Assembly: GCA_027485675.1 (NCBI GenBank)
Contig: JAIXQP010000023.1
Location: 62,001 to 126,000, forward strand
Reading direction: 5' to 3'
DNA: 64,000 nucleotides
Origin: Terriglobales bacterium
GTDB taxonomy: Bacteria; Acidobacteriota; Terriglobia; Bryobacterales; Bryobacteraceae
This document shows positions 10,355 through 18,157 of the stretch, piece by piece. The notes below the pieces were generated by a model. The model worked only from the letters and a program-made list of their open reading frames with translations. It made no database searches and was not told where the DNA came from. Each line of letters opens with the position of its first letter. Position 1 is the stretch's first letter. The position numbers and the translations under genes were made by a program.

Positions 10355-11086
10355 ATGATCATTCAGTTGCAGGTATGGGCTCTGTTTCTGATCCAGGAAG
10401 GTGGCGTCTCGTTTGATCCGGCCGACATGTGGGCCCAGATGGGCTGGATGGCCCGGTTCGTCGTTATCGCGCTTTTCGTTATGTCGGCTTGGTCAATCGG
10501 TGTGATGATCGACCGTCTGATTGCTTTTAACGCAGCTCGCGCTCAGAGCCGCGCTTTTGCTCCCGCCGTCGCGGGCGCTCTCCGGGAAGGCAAGCTCGAT
10601 GAAGCCATCAAGATTGCTGACCGCTACAAGAAGTCGCACCTCGCCAAGGTTGTTGTCGCTGGTCTGCAGGAATTCCAGGCGCACAACCAGGGTGACATCT
10701 CTGGCGAGACCATCGAAGCTTCGCGCCGCGCTCTCGAACGCGCCGAAGCCATCGTGCAGGCGGAGTTGAAGCGTGGCGTTAGCGCGCTGGCCACCATCGG
10801 TTCCACGGCGCCGTTCGTCGGCCTGTTCGGCACCGTCGTCGGCATCATCAACGCGTTCCAGGGCATCGCGGCGGAAAAGTCCACCGGTCTCGGCGCGGTC
10901 GCGGGCGGTATTTCGGAAGCTCTCGTCGCCACCGCTATCGGCCTGTTCGTGGCTATCCCGGCCGTCATGGTGTTCAACTACTTCAACAGCCGTCTCGAAG
11001 CGTTCAACGTGGAAATGGGCAACTCCTCTTCCGAATTGATCGACTATTTCATCAAGCGGGCGTCGCGCACCAGCGCGAAGCACTAA
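10355..11086 (+). CDS. exbB: ExbB/TolQ/MotA proton-channel family protein
   Basis: 243 residues. A hydrophobic helix at about 28-48 ([21 protein letters not shown]) is followed by a cytoplasmic loop with alternating charge, then two long helices at about 140-165 and 180-210. The core MotA_ExbB signature is present: [34 protein letters not shown] and [27 protein letters not shown]. ExbB forms the pentameric stator that, with ExbD, couples proton flow to TonB. A good GGAG lies 8 nt before ATG. ExbB and TolQ cannot be separated by sequence alone; the neighbouring TonB protein favours ExbB, while the absence of tolB/pal argues against Tol. Confidence 0.9.
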   Translation: MIIQLQVWALFLIQEGGVSFDPADMWAQMGWMARFVVIALFVMSAWSIGVMIDRLIAFNAARAQSRAFAPAVAGALREGKLDEAIKIADRYKKSHLAKVVVAGLQEFQAHNQGDISGETIEASRRALERAEAIVQAELKRGVSALATIGSTAPFVGLFGTVVGIINAFQGIAAEKSTGLGAVAGGISEALVATAIGLFVAIPAVMVFNYFNSRLEAFNVEMGNSSSELIDYFIKRASRTSAKH

Positions 11087-11118
11087 GCTTCGTTCTTCTG
11101 TCGAGTTGAATCCGGAGT

Positions 11119-11143
11119 CCGGCCGGGCCCATCGCCCGGCCGG
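11119..11143 (+). other. Perfect 10-bp hairpin between exbB and exbD
   Basis: Arms 11119-11128 and 11134-11143 are exact complements made only of G and C, around the 5-nt loop CCATC. The Shine-Dalgarno AAGGAG of the following exbD gene lies about 10 nt downstream and outside the stem. With no U-tract it is probably not a terminator. It resembles an intercistronic processing or stabilising element that would let ExbB be made in excess over ExbD. Confidence 0.5.
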
Positions 11144-11166
11144 TTCCTGAATAAGGAGATTCCCGC

Positions 11167-11637
11167 ATGTCGATCGTAATTGGAAAGTCTCACCGTAAGA
11201 AGGCGGGGGCGCCGCCGCCCGTCTCCGACATCAACGTCACCCCCCTGGTCGACGTGATGCTCGTCATGCTCATCATTTTCATGGTTATCACCCCGATGCT
11301 CTCGAAGGGAATCACCGTTGAACTGGTGCAAACGAAGAACCCCATTGCCATGCAAGCCGCCGATAAAGAGGACGCCATCCTCGTTTCGGTAACGCGCGAC
11401 GGCAAGGTGTACCTCGGCACCGACCAGTTTAACGACCTCACCGGCCTGGGCACCAAAGTGAAGGATCAGCTTACAAATCGCGTCGACAAGACCGTCTACC
11501 TGAAAAGCGATTCCCGTGCTCGTTACGAGCGCGTCGTCGAAGTTCTGGATAACCTCCGGGCCTTCCAGGTCGATCAGATCGGTCTGTTGACAGAACAGAT
11601 CAAAGAAGGCGACGCTATGGCCGCCCCGGGCATCTAG
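11167..11637 (+). CDS. exbD: ExbD/TolR family biopolymer transport protein (first copy)
   Basis: 156 residues. Cytoplasmic N-tail (SHRKKAGAPPPVSD), then the diagnostic INVTPLVDVMLVMLIIFMVITPML membrane helix, whose Asp (the residue before VMLVML) is the proton-carrying carboxylate of ExbD/TolR. A periplasmic domain follows, with VSVTRDGKVYLGTD and ARYERVVEVLDNLRAFQVDQIGLLTEQ. It forms the ExbD dimer inside the ExbB pentamer. AAGGAG is well placed. A second exbD follows 33 nt downstream; two ExbD paralogues in series are common in gliding or Oar-rich bacteria and may form heterodimers. Confidence 0.92.
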   Translation: MSIVIGKSHRKKAGAPPPVSDINVTPLVDVMLVMLIIFMVITPMLSKGITVELVQTKNPIAMQAADKEDAILVSVTRDGKVYLGTDQFNDLTGLGTKVKDQLTNRVDKTVYLKSDSRARYERVVEVLDNLRAFQVDQIGLLTEQIKEGDAMAAPGI

Positions 11638-11670
11638 CCCGGCTCATTCCTCTTCCGAAGGAGCATTCTT

Positions 11671-12102
11671 ATGTCAATGTCAACAGGCGGCGGCGGCAAA
11701 GGACCGCAAGCCGACATCAATATGACCCCCCTGATTGACGTGCTGCTCGTGCTGCTGATCATCTTCATGGTCATCACTCCGCTCACGCCAAAGGGATTGG
11801 ACGCCTTGGTTCCGCAGCCGCCTCCGCCGAACCAGCCACCGCCTCCTCCCGATCAGGACCGCACCGTTGTGATCATCATCGCCAAGGACAAGTCCATCAA
11901 GCTGAACAGCGAAGATGTGCTCGAGCGGAACCTCGAAGAGCGCTTGAAGAAAGTGTTCTCCACCCGCGCGGAGCGTGTCGTGTTCGTGAAGGGCGATCCG
12001 GATCTTGAGTTCCAGTATGTGGCCCGCGCCATTGACATCGCCAAAGGCGCCGGGATCGACAAGGTCGGCCTCATGACCCCGAAGATGGAGCAAGGACAGT
12101 AG
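11671..12102 (+). CDS. exbD: ExbD/TolR family biopolymer transport protein (second copy)
   Basis: 143 residues. N-tail GGGGKGPQADIN, then MTPLIDVLLVLLIIFMVITPL with the same conserved Asp as the first copy. Its periplasmic part differs: a proline-rich neck (PQPPPPNQPPPPPDQD) precedes the compact domain VVIIIAKDKSIKLNSEDV...LEERLKKVF and a closing IDIAKGAGIDKVGLMT. The proline neck is absent from the first copy, so the two are not redundant duplicates. AAGGAG lies 9 nt before ATG. Same operon as tonB-exbB-exbD. Confidence 0.92.
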   Translation: MSMSTGGGGKGPQADINMTPLIDVLLVLLIIFMVITPLTPKGLDALVPQPPPPNQPPPPPDQDRTVVIIIAKDKSIKLNSEDVLERNLEERLKKVFSTRAERVVFVKGDPDLEFQYVARAIDIAKGAGIDKVGLMTPKMEQGQ

Positions 12103-12116
12103 GAGAAACCACCCCT

Positions 12117-12932
12117 ATGATGAAAACCCTACTCACCCTGGCCGCTTGCGGCATGCTTCTTCTTTCCGGCACCGGCTGCCAGAAGCTTAAGGCCCGCGAC
12201 AACCTGAACAAGGGTGTCCGTGCGTATAAGAACGCCAAGTACGCCGAAGCTGTAAAGTCCTTCCAGGAAGCCATTGAACTCGACCCCGAGTTCACCACCG
12301 CCCGGCTCTATCTGGCTACCGCCTATATGAGCCAGTGGATTCCTGGCGCCGAGTCGGAAGAAAACACCAAGTTCGCCAAGGCGGCTCAGGACAACTTCCA
12401 GATGGTCCTCGACAAGGATCCCAACGATAAGCTCGCCATCGCCTCCATCGCCTCCCTCTACTACAACCAGAAGAAGTTCCAGGAAGCGAAGGAATGGAAT
12501 GAGCGCCTGCTGAAAGTCGACGCTCAGAACAAGGAAGCGCTCTACACCCTCGGCGTTATCGCCTGGGGCAAGGCCTACCCCGTTCGCGGCGAAGCGCGCG
12601 CCAAGCTCAGCATGAAGCCCGAAGATCCGGGTCCGCTCAAGGACAAGAAGGTTCGGGAAGAAGTGCGGGAGAAGAACCTGTCGATCGTGCAGGATGGCTT
12701 GAAGCAGCTTGAGGCTGCGGTTCAGGTCGATCCCGACTACGACGACGCCTACGCCTACCTCAACCTGATGCACCGCGAATTGGCGGACCTCGCCGAGACT
12801 CCCGAAGAGTATAAGAAGGAGCTCGAACTGGCCGACGGTTACGTGCAGAAGGCCCTCGAAGCGAAGAAGCGGAAAGCGGAAGCGCTCGAGAAGAAGGCCG
12901 CGGGCGGTATCGTCCAAGACCAGCAGAAGTAA
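12117..12932 (+). CDS. Putative TPR lipoprotein linked to the TonB-ExbB-ExbD operon
   Basis: 271 residues. The signal (MMKTLLTLAACGMLLLSGTGC) gives a candidate lipidated Cys at 21; its lipobox is weak, and the better-looking LAAC ends at residue 11, which is too early. From about 28 the protein is TPR: LNKGVRAYKNAKYAEAVKSF, NFQMVLDKDPNDKLAIASIA, NERLLKVDAQNKEALYTLGV, and a last pair around 175-235. The C-terminus is charged helix. Starts 14 nt after the second exbD with AGGAG, so it belongs to the operon; a periplasmic or outer-membrane scaffold for the transducer is a reasonable inference. It could equally bind peptidoglycan-associated partners. Confidence 0.7.
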   Translation: MMKTLLTLAACGMLLLSGTGCQKLKARDNLNKGVRAYKNAKYAEAVKSFQEAIELDPEFTTARLYLATAYMSQWIPGAESEENTKFAKAAQDNFQMVLDKDPNDKLAIASIASLYYNQKKFQEAKEWNERLLKVDAQNKEALYTLGVIAWGKAYPVRGEARAKLSMKPEDPGPLKDKKVREEVREKNLSIVQDGLKQLEAAVQVDPDYDDAYAYLNLMHRELADLAETPEEYKKELELADGYVQKALEAKKRKAEALEKKAAGGIVQDQQK

Positions 12933-12988
12933 AGAATCTTGGCCGGCTGGTCTCGCAGCGTGTACTCTGGAAGGAAAGGGGTCTCGCT

Positions 12989-15217
12989 GTGAGTCAGCCG
13001 GTCGATGTGTCTAGTCCTGCCCCATTGAGTCCAATGGATCCCGCTTTGGCCGCTCGATTTGAAGAGCTGGTGGCCAAGTTCAGTAAGCTGCGCCCCAGCG
13101 ACAATGTGGCGCCCCTCCGCGAGGCCTTCGCCTTCGCCGCTCTTCACCATACCGGCCAAACGCGCTCCTCCGGCGAGCCCTACATGGCCCATCCCCTCGA
13201 GGTCGCCCATATCCTCTGCGACATGTCGATGGATCTGGTGTGCCTCGAAACCGGCCTGCTCCATGACACCGTCGAAGACACCTCTGTCACCGTCGAAGAC
13301 GTGCGAAAACTCTTCGGCAGCGAGGTGGCCCAGTGTGTCGACGGCGTCACCAAACTCGCCAAGCTGAATTTTTACTCCCGCGAAGAGCGCCAGGCCGAAA
13401 GCGTCCGCAAGATGCTGCTGGCGATGGTCAACGACATTCGCGTGGTGCTCGTCAAGCTGGCCGACCGCCTGCACAACATGCGCACCATGGCCTCGCTGAG
13501 CCGCGACCGCCAGGAACGCATCGCCCAGGAGACCCTGGAGATCTACGCCCCGATCGCCCATCGTCTGGGCATGGGCAAGATCCGCGCCGAACTCGAAGAC
13601 CTCGGCTTCCGCTACCTCGATCCGGCGGCCTTTGAAGAGGTGACCGAGGCGATCGAATCGAAGCGCCGGGCGACGCAAGGGGTACTCGAAGAGATCCGGC
13701 ACGCCGTGGAAGTGAAACTCTTCCGCGAGAACATTCCGGCTCGCATTGAAGCCCGCCTGAAGCGCCCCTTCAGCGTCTATCAGAAGCTGAAGCGCCAGAA
13801 GATCAGCATCGATCAGGTCTACGACCTGCTTGCCCTTCGCATCATCACCGACAGCGTCAAGAACTGCTACGGCGCCCTCGGCACCATTCACGGCGAATGG
13901 ACCCCCATCCCCGGCCGCATTAAAGACTTCATCGCCATTCCCCGGCCTAATCTTTACCAGTCGCTGCATACTTCGGTGATCGGTCCCGGCGGCCAGGCCT
14001 TCGAGGTGCAGATCCGCACCGAGGAGATGCACCGCATCGCGGAAGAGGGCATTGCGGCCCACTGGAAGTACAAAGAGGGCAACAAGGCCGGCCAGACGAA
14101 CGAGCAGCAGGTCGCCTGGCTGCGCCAACTCGTCGAATGGCAGCAGGACGTCCGCGATCCCGGCGAGTTCATGTCGACCCTGAAGGTCGATCTCTACCCG
14201 GAAGAGGTCTACGCCTTCACGCCCCGCGGCAAAGTCATCATCCTGCCGCGCGGCGCCTCGCCGATCGACTTCGCCTACGCCATCCACTCCGATGTCGGCC
14301 ACCTCTGCGTCGGCGCCAAGGTGAACGGCCGCATCGTCCCGCTCCGGTACGAACTCAAGAACGGGGATGTCGTCGACATCCTCACCCAACAGGGACACAC
14401 CCCTTCGAAGGACTGGCTCAACTTCGTCAAGACGTCGAAGGCGCGCAACCGCATCAAGCACGTCATCAACACGACCGAGCGGGCCAAGGCGGTCGAGATC
14501 GGCGAAAAGCACCTCGAGAAAGAGGCGCGCCGCCTGGGTGTCCAGTGGAAGAAGATCACCAAGGAGCAGATCGAGAAGGTCGCCCACGACTACGGCTTCG
14601 GCAAGATGGAGGACCTCCATGCGGCCCTCGGCTACGGCAAGTTCTCCCCGCGCCAGGTGCTCCAACAGCTCGCTCCGGAGCAGGTGGCCGCCGCTGAAGC
14701 CGCCGAAGCGCCTCCGGCCCCGGCCGCGCCGCCGCCCGTCAGCCCGGACGATAAGGATCTGGTCCTCAAGGTACGCGGCGTGGACGACATCATGGTCTAC
14801 CGGGCCAAATGCTGTAATCCCATTCGCGGCGAAGCCATTGTCGGCTACATCACCCGCGGGAAGGGCGTGGCGGTCCACTCCGTGAACTGCTCGAACGTGC
14901 AGAATCTGATGTACGAGGTGGAGCGGAAGATCGAGGTGGAATGGGCCCGCGCCGTCAACGAAACGTTCCTCGTCAAACTCGTCATCCATACCGACGACCG
15001 GCCCGGCATTCTTAACCAGCTCACCAGTTCCCTGTTTAACGAGGGGACCAATATCCGGACCCTCGAGGCCCAACCGGACGAATCCCGCAGCGATGGCAGC
15101 GCCATCGTCAACGTCGCCATCGACGTCCGTGACAAAAAGCAGCTCGAACGCATCGTCAACTCCGTCCGCCGCATCAGCGGCGTGCGCGACGTCGAACGCT
15201 CTCAATCCAACTCATGA
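12989..15217 (+). CDS. relA/spoT: Bifunctional (p)ppGpp synthetase/hydrolase (RelA/SpoT family)
   Basis: 742 residues, GTG start with GGAAAGGGG upstream. It makes and degrades the stringent-response alarmone. The HD hydrolase domain is at about 45-200 with H92-D93 and E97-D98 (LLHDTVEDT), all intact. The synthetase domain is at about 240-365 with GRIKDFIAIPRPNLYQSLHT; the RxKD form of this motif is the one found in bifunctional enzymes rather than monofunctional RelA (ExDD). Then EVQIRTEEMH, TGS at about 400-465 (VYAFTPRGKVIILPRGASPIDF), and a C-terminal ACT domain at about 660-740 preceded by CCNPIRGEAIVGYITRGKGV. Overlaps the DUF971 gene by ATGA. Confidence 0.96.
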   Translation: MSQPVDVSSPAPLSPMDPALAARFEELVAKFSKLRPSDNVAPLREAFAFAALHHTGQTRSSGEPYMAHPLEVAHILCDMSMDLVCLETGLLHDTVEDTSVTVEDVRKLFGSEVAQCVDGVTKLAKLNFYSREERQAESVRKMLLAMVNDIRVVLVKLADRLHNMRTMASLSRDRQERIAQETLEIYAPIAHRLGMGKIRAELEDLGFRYLDPAAFEEVTEAIESKRRATQGVLEEIRHAVEVKLFRENIPARIEARLKRPFSVYQKLKRQKISIDQVYDLLALRIITDSVKNCYGALGTIHGEWTPIPGRIKDFIAIPRPNLYQSLHTSVIGPGGQAFEVQIRTEEMHRIAEEGIAAHWKYKEGNKAGQTNEQQVAWLRQLVEWQQDVRDPGEFMSTLKVDLYPEEVYAFTPRGKVIILPRGASPIDFAYAIHSDVGHLCVGAKVNGRIVPLRYELKNGDVVDILTQQGHTPSKDWLNFVKTSKARNRIKHVINTTERAKAVEIGEKHLEKEARRLGVQWKKITKEQIEKVAHDYGFGKMEDLHAALGYGKFSPRQVLQQLAPEQVAAAEAAEAPPAPAAPPPVSPDDKDLVLKVRGVDDIMVYRAKCCNPIRGEAIVGYITRGKGVAVHSVNCSNVQNLMYEVERKIEVEWARAVNETFLVKLVIHTDDRPGILNQLTSSLFNEGTNIRTLEAQPDESRSDGSAIVNVAIDVRDKKQLERIVNSVRRISGVRDVERSQSNS

Positions 15218-15537
15218 ACCCCGAACACATCGCCATCTCGAAATCGAAAGGCATCGAGATCGACTGGGAAGACGGTGAACACTCCTCCTTCCCGGTCGAA
15301 CTGCTGCGCTCCGAGTGCCCCTGTGCCACCTGTACCGGCGCTCACGGCACCGAACCCCAGAAGTGGGTGCCGGACCCCAGCCCCTTCCAGATGTATAAGC
15401 CCCGCATTGCCATGGAAAGCGTCGAGGCGGTCGGCAACTACGCCATTCGCATCCATTGGAATGACGGCCACAAGACCGGCATTTACTCCTACGACCATCT
15501 CTACAAGATCCGGCCGAAGGCGAATCCGCCCGCCTAG
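15214..15537 (+). CDS. DUF971 / GBBH-like N-terminal domain protein
   Basis: 107 residues forming one DUF971 domain: IDWEDGEHSSFPVELLRSECPCATC, then IRIHWNDGHKTGIYSYDHLYKI. The C-x-C-x2-C cluster is the conserved metal-binding signature. The same fold is the N-terminal domain of gamma-butyrobetaine hydroxylase; stand-alone versions are often found near Fe-S or ApbC/Mrp functions, but no specific reaction is established. Start overlaps the RelA/SpoT stop (ATGA), so translation is coupled. The stop bases are shared with the convergent DUF3106-like gene (CTAG). Confidence 0.85.
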   Translation: MNPEHIAISKSKGIEIDWEDGEHSSFPVELLRSECPCATCTGAHGTEPQKWVPDPSPFQMYKPRIAMESVEAVGNYAIRIHWNDGHKTGIYSYDHLYKIRPKANPPA

Positions 15538-16001
15538 TCCGGCATACTCTGCGCCATCTCGTCGAGCAGTTCCCGCTCGCCGTCGCTGAACCGTTCTTTC
15601 ATCCGGCGGCTGCCGAGGAACTTCTTGCGCCCTTCCGGATCCAGCTTCCGCAGGTGCGTCAGCGCCCGGCGGCCCTCCACGCGCTTTCCGGCCGGCATGG
15701 TTTCGTTGAACTTCCGGACGAGGCCGCGCAGATGCTCCTGGTCTTCCGGCTTCATCTGCCGGAAGTTTTCAAGCGATCCCTGCAGGCGCTGTTTGCGCGC
15801 CGGGGCCATCCGGTTCCACCGCTCCAGCCGTTGCTCCATCATCCGCCGCCGCGCCGGCGGCATATCCTGCAGCGCCTGTTCGCGTTCTTCGGGCGCCATC
15901 CGGCGAAGCTTCTCGAGTGCGCGCGCCTGTTGCGCCATGGGCGGCTGCGCCCACAGGTCGGCGGCGGCCAGGGCCAATACGAGCAAGAGTCGGATCCTCA
16001 T
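15534..16001 (-). CDS. DUF3106-like periplasmic helical protein, third gene of an ECF operon
   Basis: 155 residues. Signal peptide at 1-18 (LLLVLALAAADLWAQ), then an all-helical Arg/Met/Glu-rich protein with repeated units of the type LRRMAPEEREQALQDMPPARRR, WNRMAPARKQRL and FRQMKPEDQEHL, as in DUF3106. These M-x-P-x-x-R helix caps resemble Spy/CnrX-like periplasmic stress sensors, although homology is not shown. Its start overlaps the anti-sigma stop by ATGA, making a sigma, anti-sigma, periplasmic-protein set. A role as sensor or as modulator of the anti-sigma is inferred from this order alone. Confidence 0.65.
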   Translation of the reverse strand: MRIRLLLVLALAAADLWAQPPMAQQARALEKLRRMAPEEREQALQDMPPARRRMMEQRLERWNRMAPARKQRLQGSLENFRQMKPEDQEHLRGLVRKFNETMPAGKRVEGRRALTHLRKLDPEGRKKFLGSRRMKERFSDGERELLDEMAQSMPD

Positions 16002-16507
16002 AAGCTGGTCTCCTCCTCCGGCGCTTCCAACTGCCTGAGCATCTCCAAATCTTCGAGGGCCCGCTCGGCCTGTTCAATCTCGTGGGCTTCCAGCTTCACG
16101 CTCTGGCCCACCGGCGGCTCTTTCCGGAACGGGTTCTCGATCGACAGGGCGATCACCAGCGTGAGCGCCACCGCTCCGGCGGACAACATGGGCCGCCAGC
16201 CAAAGCCGCCCTGCAGGAACTGCCGCACCGGTGCCGTCCAGCGCTCCCACGCGGACGGCTGCTCCGTGGCAGCGATCCGGGCGAAGAGCGCCGCGTCGAA
16301 ATCCGCCGAAATCGGCTCGGGCTCCCACGTGTCCATCGCGGCCCACACCGCCTGCTGCCCGGCGGCCCACTCCCGGCACTCCGCGCATCCCAGCAGGTGC
16401 TTCTCCACCTGAATCACCTGCTCCGGCTCGAGCGTCCGCGCGCAGTAGGAAAGAAGAATCTCCGCGTTCTCGTTCTGCATGGGGCATGAGTTGTTCTTCG
16501 CGTTCAT
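15998..16507 (-). CDS. Zinc-finger (zf-HC2) transmembrane anti-sigma factor
   Basis: 169 residues. The N-terminal domain has CARTLEPEQVIQVEKHLLGCAECREW: His-x3-Cys-x2-Cys is the HC2 zinc motif of ZAS anti-sigma factors, which clamp an ECF sigma. One membrane helix lies at about 110-126 (LSAGAVALTLVIALSI), and the short periplasmic tail is Glu-rich. GGAGG is well placed before the ATG. Only 13 nt separate it from the upstream ECF sigma gene, its expected partner. Release of sigma would occur when the zinc domain or the tail responds to a signal, possibly through the downstream DUF3106-like protein. Confidence 0.85.
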   Translation of the reverse strand: MNAKNNSCPMQNENAEILLSYCARTLEPEQVIQVEKHLLGCAECREWAAGQQAVWAAMDTWEPEPISADFDAALFARIAATEQPSAWERWTAPVRQFLQGGFGWRPMLSAGAVALTLVIALSIENPFRKEPPVGQSVKLEAHEIEQAERALEDLEMLRQLEAPEEETSL

Positions 16508-16520
16508 CGTTTTCTTCCTC

Positions 16521-17102
16521 CTACCGGTTCATGTGGGCCAGCTTCGCACGCAGCGTCTCGTAGGCCCGAAATAACGAACTCTTCACCGCCGACTCGGAGC
16601 ATTCGAGCGCCGCCGCAATCTGGGCATATTCCATCTCTTCATACTTATGCATCAGCACCGCCGCCCTTTGTTTGGCGGGCAGTAACTGAATCGTCCGACG
16701 GATCTCTTCAAACCTGGCTTCCCGCAGCATCTGTTGCTCGACGGTTGGCCCCGTGGAGGCCACCTGCCGGCTCATCCCTTCGTCGCTATCCTGGTCCAGG
16801 CTCTCCTGGTTCCGCTCGTGCTTACCATCCCGGATATGGTTCAGCGCTACATGGCTGGCGATCCGGAACAACCAGGTCGTGAATTTCGCCGTCGGCTCAT
16901 AGCTGGCCCGGCTGCGATACACCCGCAGGAAAACCTCCTGCGCCAGCTCCTCCGCCACCGCCTGATTCTGAATCATCCGGTAGAGGAAGTGGATCACCGG
17001 AGCCCGGTGTTTGGCCAGTAGCAGGGCGAAACTCTGCGAGTCACCCTCCCGAACCCGTAACATGAGTTCGGCGTCGTGCTCAATCGTGGCCACGGCGATC
17101 AT
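16521..17102 (-). CDS. ECF-type RNA polymerase sigma factor
   Basis: 193 residues with the two ECF domains. Region 2 at about 25-95: NQAVAEELAQEVFLRVYRSR and KFTTWLFRIASHVALNHIRD (core-binding and -10 recognition). Region 4 at about 125-185: LLPAKQRAAVLMHKYEEMEYAQIA and CSESAVKSSLFRAYETLRAKL (helix-turn-helix). It directs RNA polymerase to stress-type promoters and is followed directly by its likely zinc-finger anti-sigma. The best-fitting upstream element (see 17108-17136) looks ECF-type, suggesting autoregulation. This sigma is of the RpoE/SigW style, unlike the three kinase-linked sigma factors elsewhere in the window. Confidence 0.92.
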   Translation of the reverse strand: MIAVATIEHDAELMLRVREGDSQSFALLLAKHRAPVIHFLYRMIQNQAVAEELAQEVFLRVYRSRASYEPTAKFTTWLFRIASHVALNHIRDGKHERNQESLDQDSDEGMSRQVASTGPTVEQQMLREARFEEIRRTIQLLPAKQRAAVLMHKYEEMEYAQIAAALECSESAVKSSLFRAYETLRAKLAHMNR

Positions 17103-17107
17103 ATCAA

Positions 17108-17136
17108 TCTGAACCCGGTGGCCCCGGAAAGGTTGC
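17108..17136 (-). promoter_or_regulatory. Candidate autoregulated ECF promoter
   Basis: On the minus strand GCAACCT (17136-17130) is followed after 17 bp by TCAGA (17112-17108), 5 bp before the ATG of the ECF sigma gene. The AAC core of the -35 resembles ECF promoters (GGAACTT-type), and the spacing is right. If used, the mRNA would be almost leaderless. The sequence match is modest; a competing TTGTAAC motif lies just upstream. Confidence 0.3.
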
Positions 17137-17155
17137 GGTCCCGATTGTTACAAAA

Positions 17156-18157
17156 CTAAAGTTCGGCGCCGGGCTCCCGCTCCATCAGCTCCCGCAAGGC
17201 ATCGTGCGGACTCTTGCCTTGCTCGAAAATGGCATACATCGTCTCGGCAATCGGCATCGAGACCCGTTGCCGCCGGGCTAACTCGACGGCCGAATAGGTG
17301 TTCTCGACACCCTCGGCCACCATGTGCATACCTTCCTGGATCTCCGCCAGGGTCCGCCCCTTGGCCAGCTCCAGGCCCACCCGTCGGTTCCGGCTCAGAT
17401 CGCCCGTGCAGGTCAGAATCAGATCGCCCAACCCCGCCAGCCCCGACAACGTCGAAGCCTGCGCGCCCAGCGAAACCGCCAGCCGCGTCAACTCCGCGAG
17501 GCCCCGCGTCAACAGCCCCGCCATCGCGTTCGAGCCCAGCCCCAGCCCGCTGCAGACCCCTGCCGCAATCGCAATCACGTTCTTCAGCGCCCCGCCGAGC
17601 TCCGTTCCAATCGGGTCCGTGTTCGTATAGATCCGGAACGTCGGTCCGCTGAACTCCCGCTGCACCCGTTCGGCCAGCGCCGCGTCCACCGAACTCGCCG
17701 CCACCAGCGTCGGCTCGCCCCGGGCCAGCTCCTTGGCAAAGGAGGGTCCGCTGAGCACCGCCAACTGCGCCGGAAACTTCGGCCGCGTCACCGCCGCGAT
17801 CACTTCGCTCATCCGCAGCGACGTACCCCGCTCGACGCCCTTGGTCGCGCTGACGATCGGCGCGCTCGGCGTCAAGTACGGCAATGCATTCGAAAACACC
17901 GCCCGCACGTGCATCGACGGTACCGCCCCCAGCACGATATCGGCCTGTTGCAGCGCGTCGGCCAGACTCCACACCACCTGCACATTGGGCGGCAGCCGGA
18001 AGCCGTCCAGATACTTCTTGTTCTCCCGGTGCGCCTGCATCTGCCCGGCCAGTTCCTGCTCAAAGCTCCACAAAACCAGTCGCTCATAGCGCGGCGCCAA
18101 CACCATCGCCAGCGCTGTGCCGTAGCTCCCGGCGCCCAGGATCGTCAACTGACTCAC
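17156..18157 (-). CDS. gpsA: NAD(P)H-dependent glycerol-3-phosphate dehydrogenase
   Basis: 333 residues, GTG start overlapping plsY (GTGA). It reduces dihydroxyacetone phosphate to sn-glycerol-3-phosphate, the backbone for phospholipids. The Rossmann motif GAGSYG is at residues 8-13. Other marks are GAVPSMHVRAVF, the VSATKGVERGT segment, SGPSFAKELARGEPT, and the substrate-domain signature GGALKNVIAIAAGVCSGLGLGSNAMAGLLTRG containing the catalytic lysine; LAGLGDLILTCTGDLSRNRRVG follows. Length is standard. Placed directly after plsY, which uses its product, so the two form a glycerolipid pair. Confidence 0.96.
   Translation of the reverse strand: MSQLTILGAGSYGTALAMVLAPRYERLVLWSFEQELAGQMQAHRENKKYLDGFRLPPNVQVVWSLADALQQADIVLGAVPSMHVRAVFSNALPYLTPSAPIVSATKGVERGTSLRMSEVIAAVTRPKFPAQLAVLSGPSFAKELARGEPTLVAASSVDAALAERVQREFSGPTFRIYTNTDPIGTELGGALKNVIAIAAGVCSGLGLGSNAMAGLLTRGLAELTRLAVSLGAQASTLSGLAGLGDLILTCTGDLSRNRRVGLELAKGRTLAEIQEGMHMVAEGVENTYSAVELARRQRVSMPIAETMYAIFEQGKSPHDALRELMEREPGAEL

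Noticed and set aside
12839-15205. 788-codon open frame antisense to the RelA/SpoT gene
   Set aside because: It mirrors a certain gene; the frame is open because GC-rich codon use leaves few stops on the opposite strand. Its product is low-complexity and has no motif or ribosome site.
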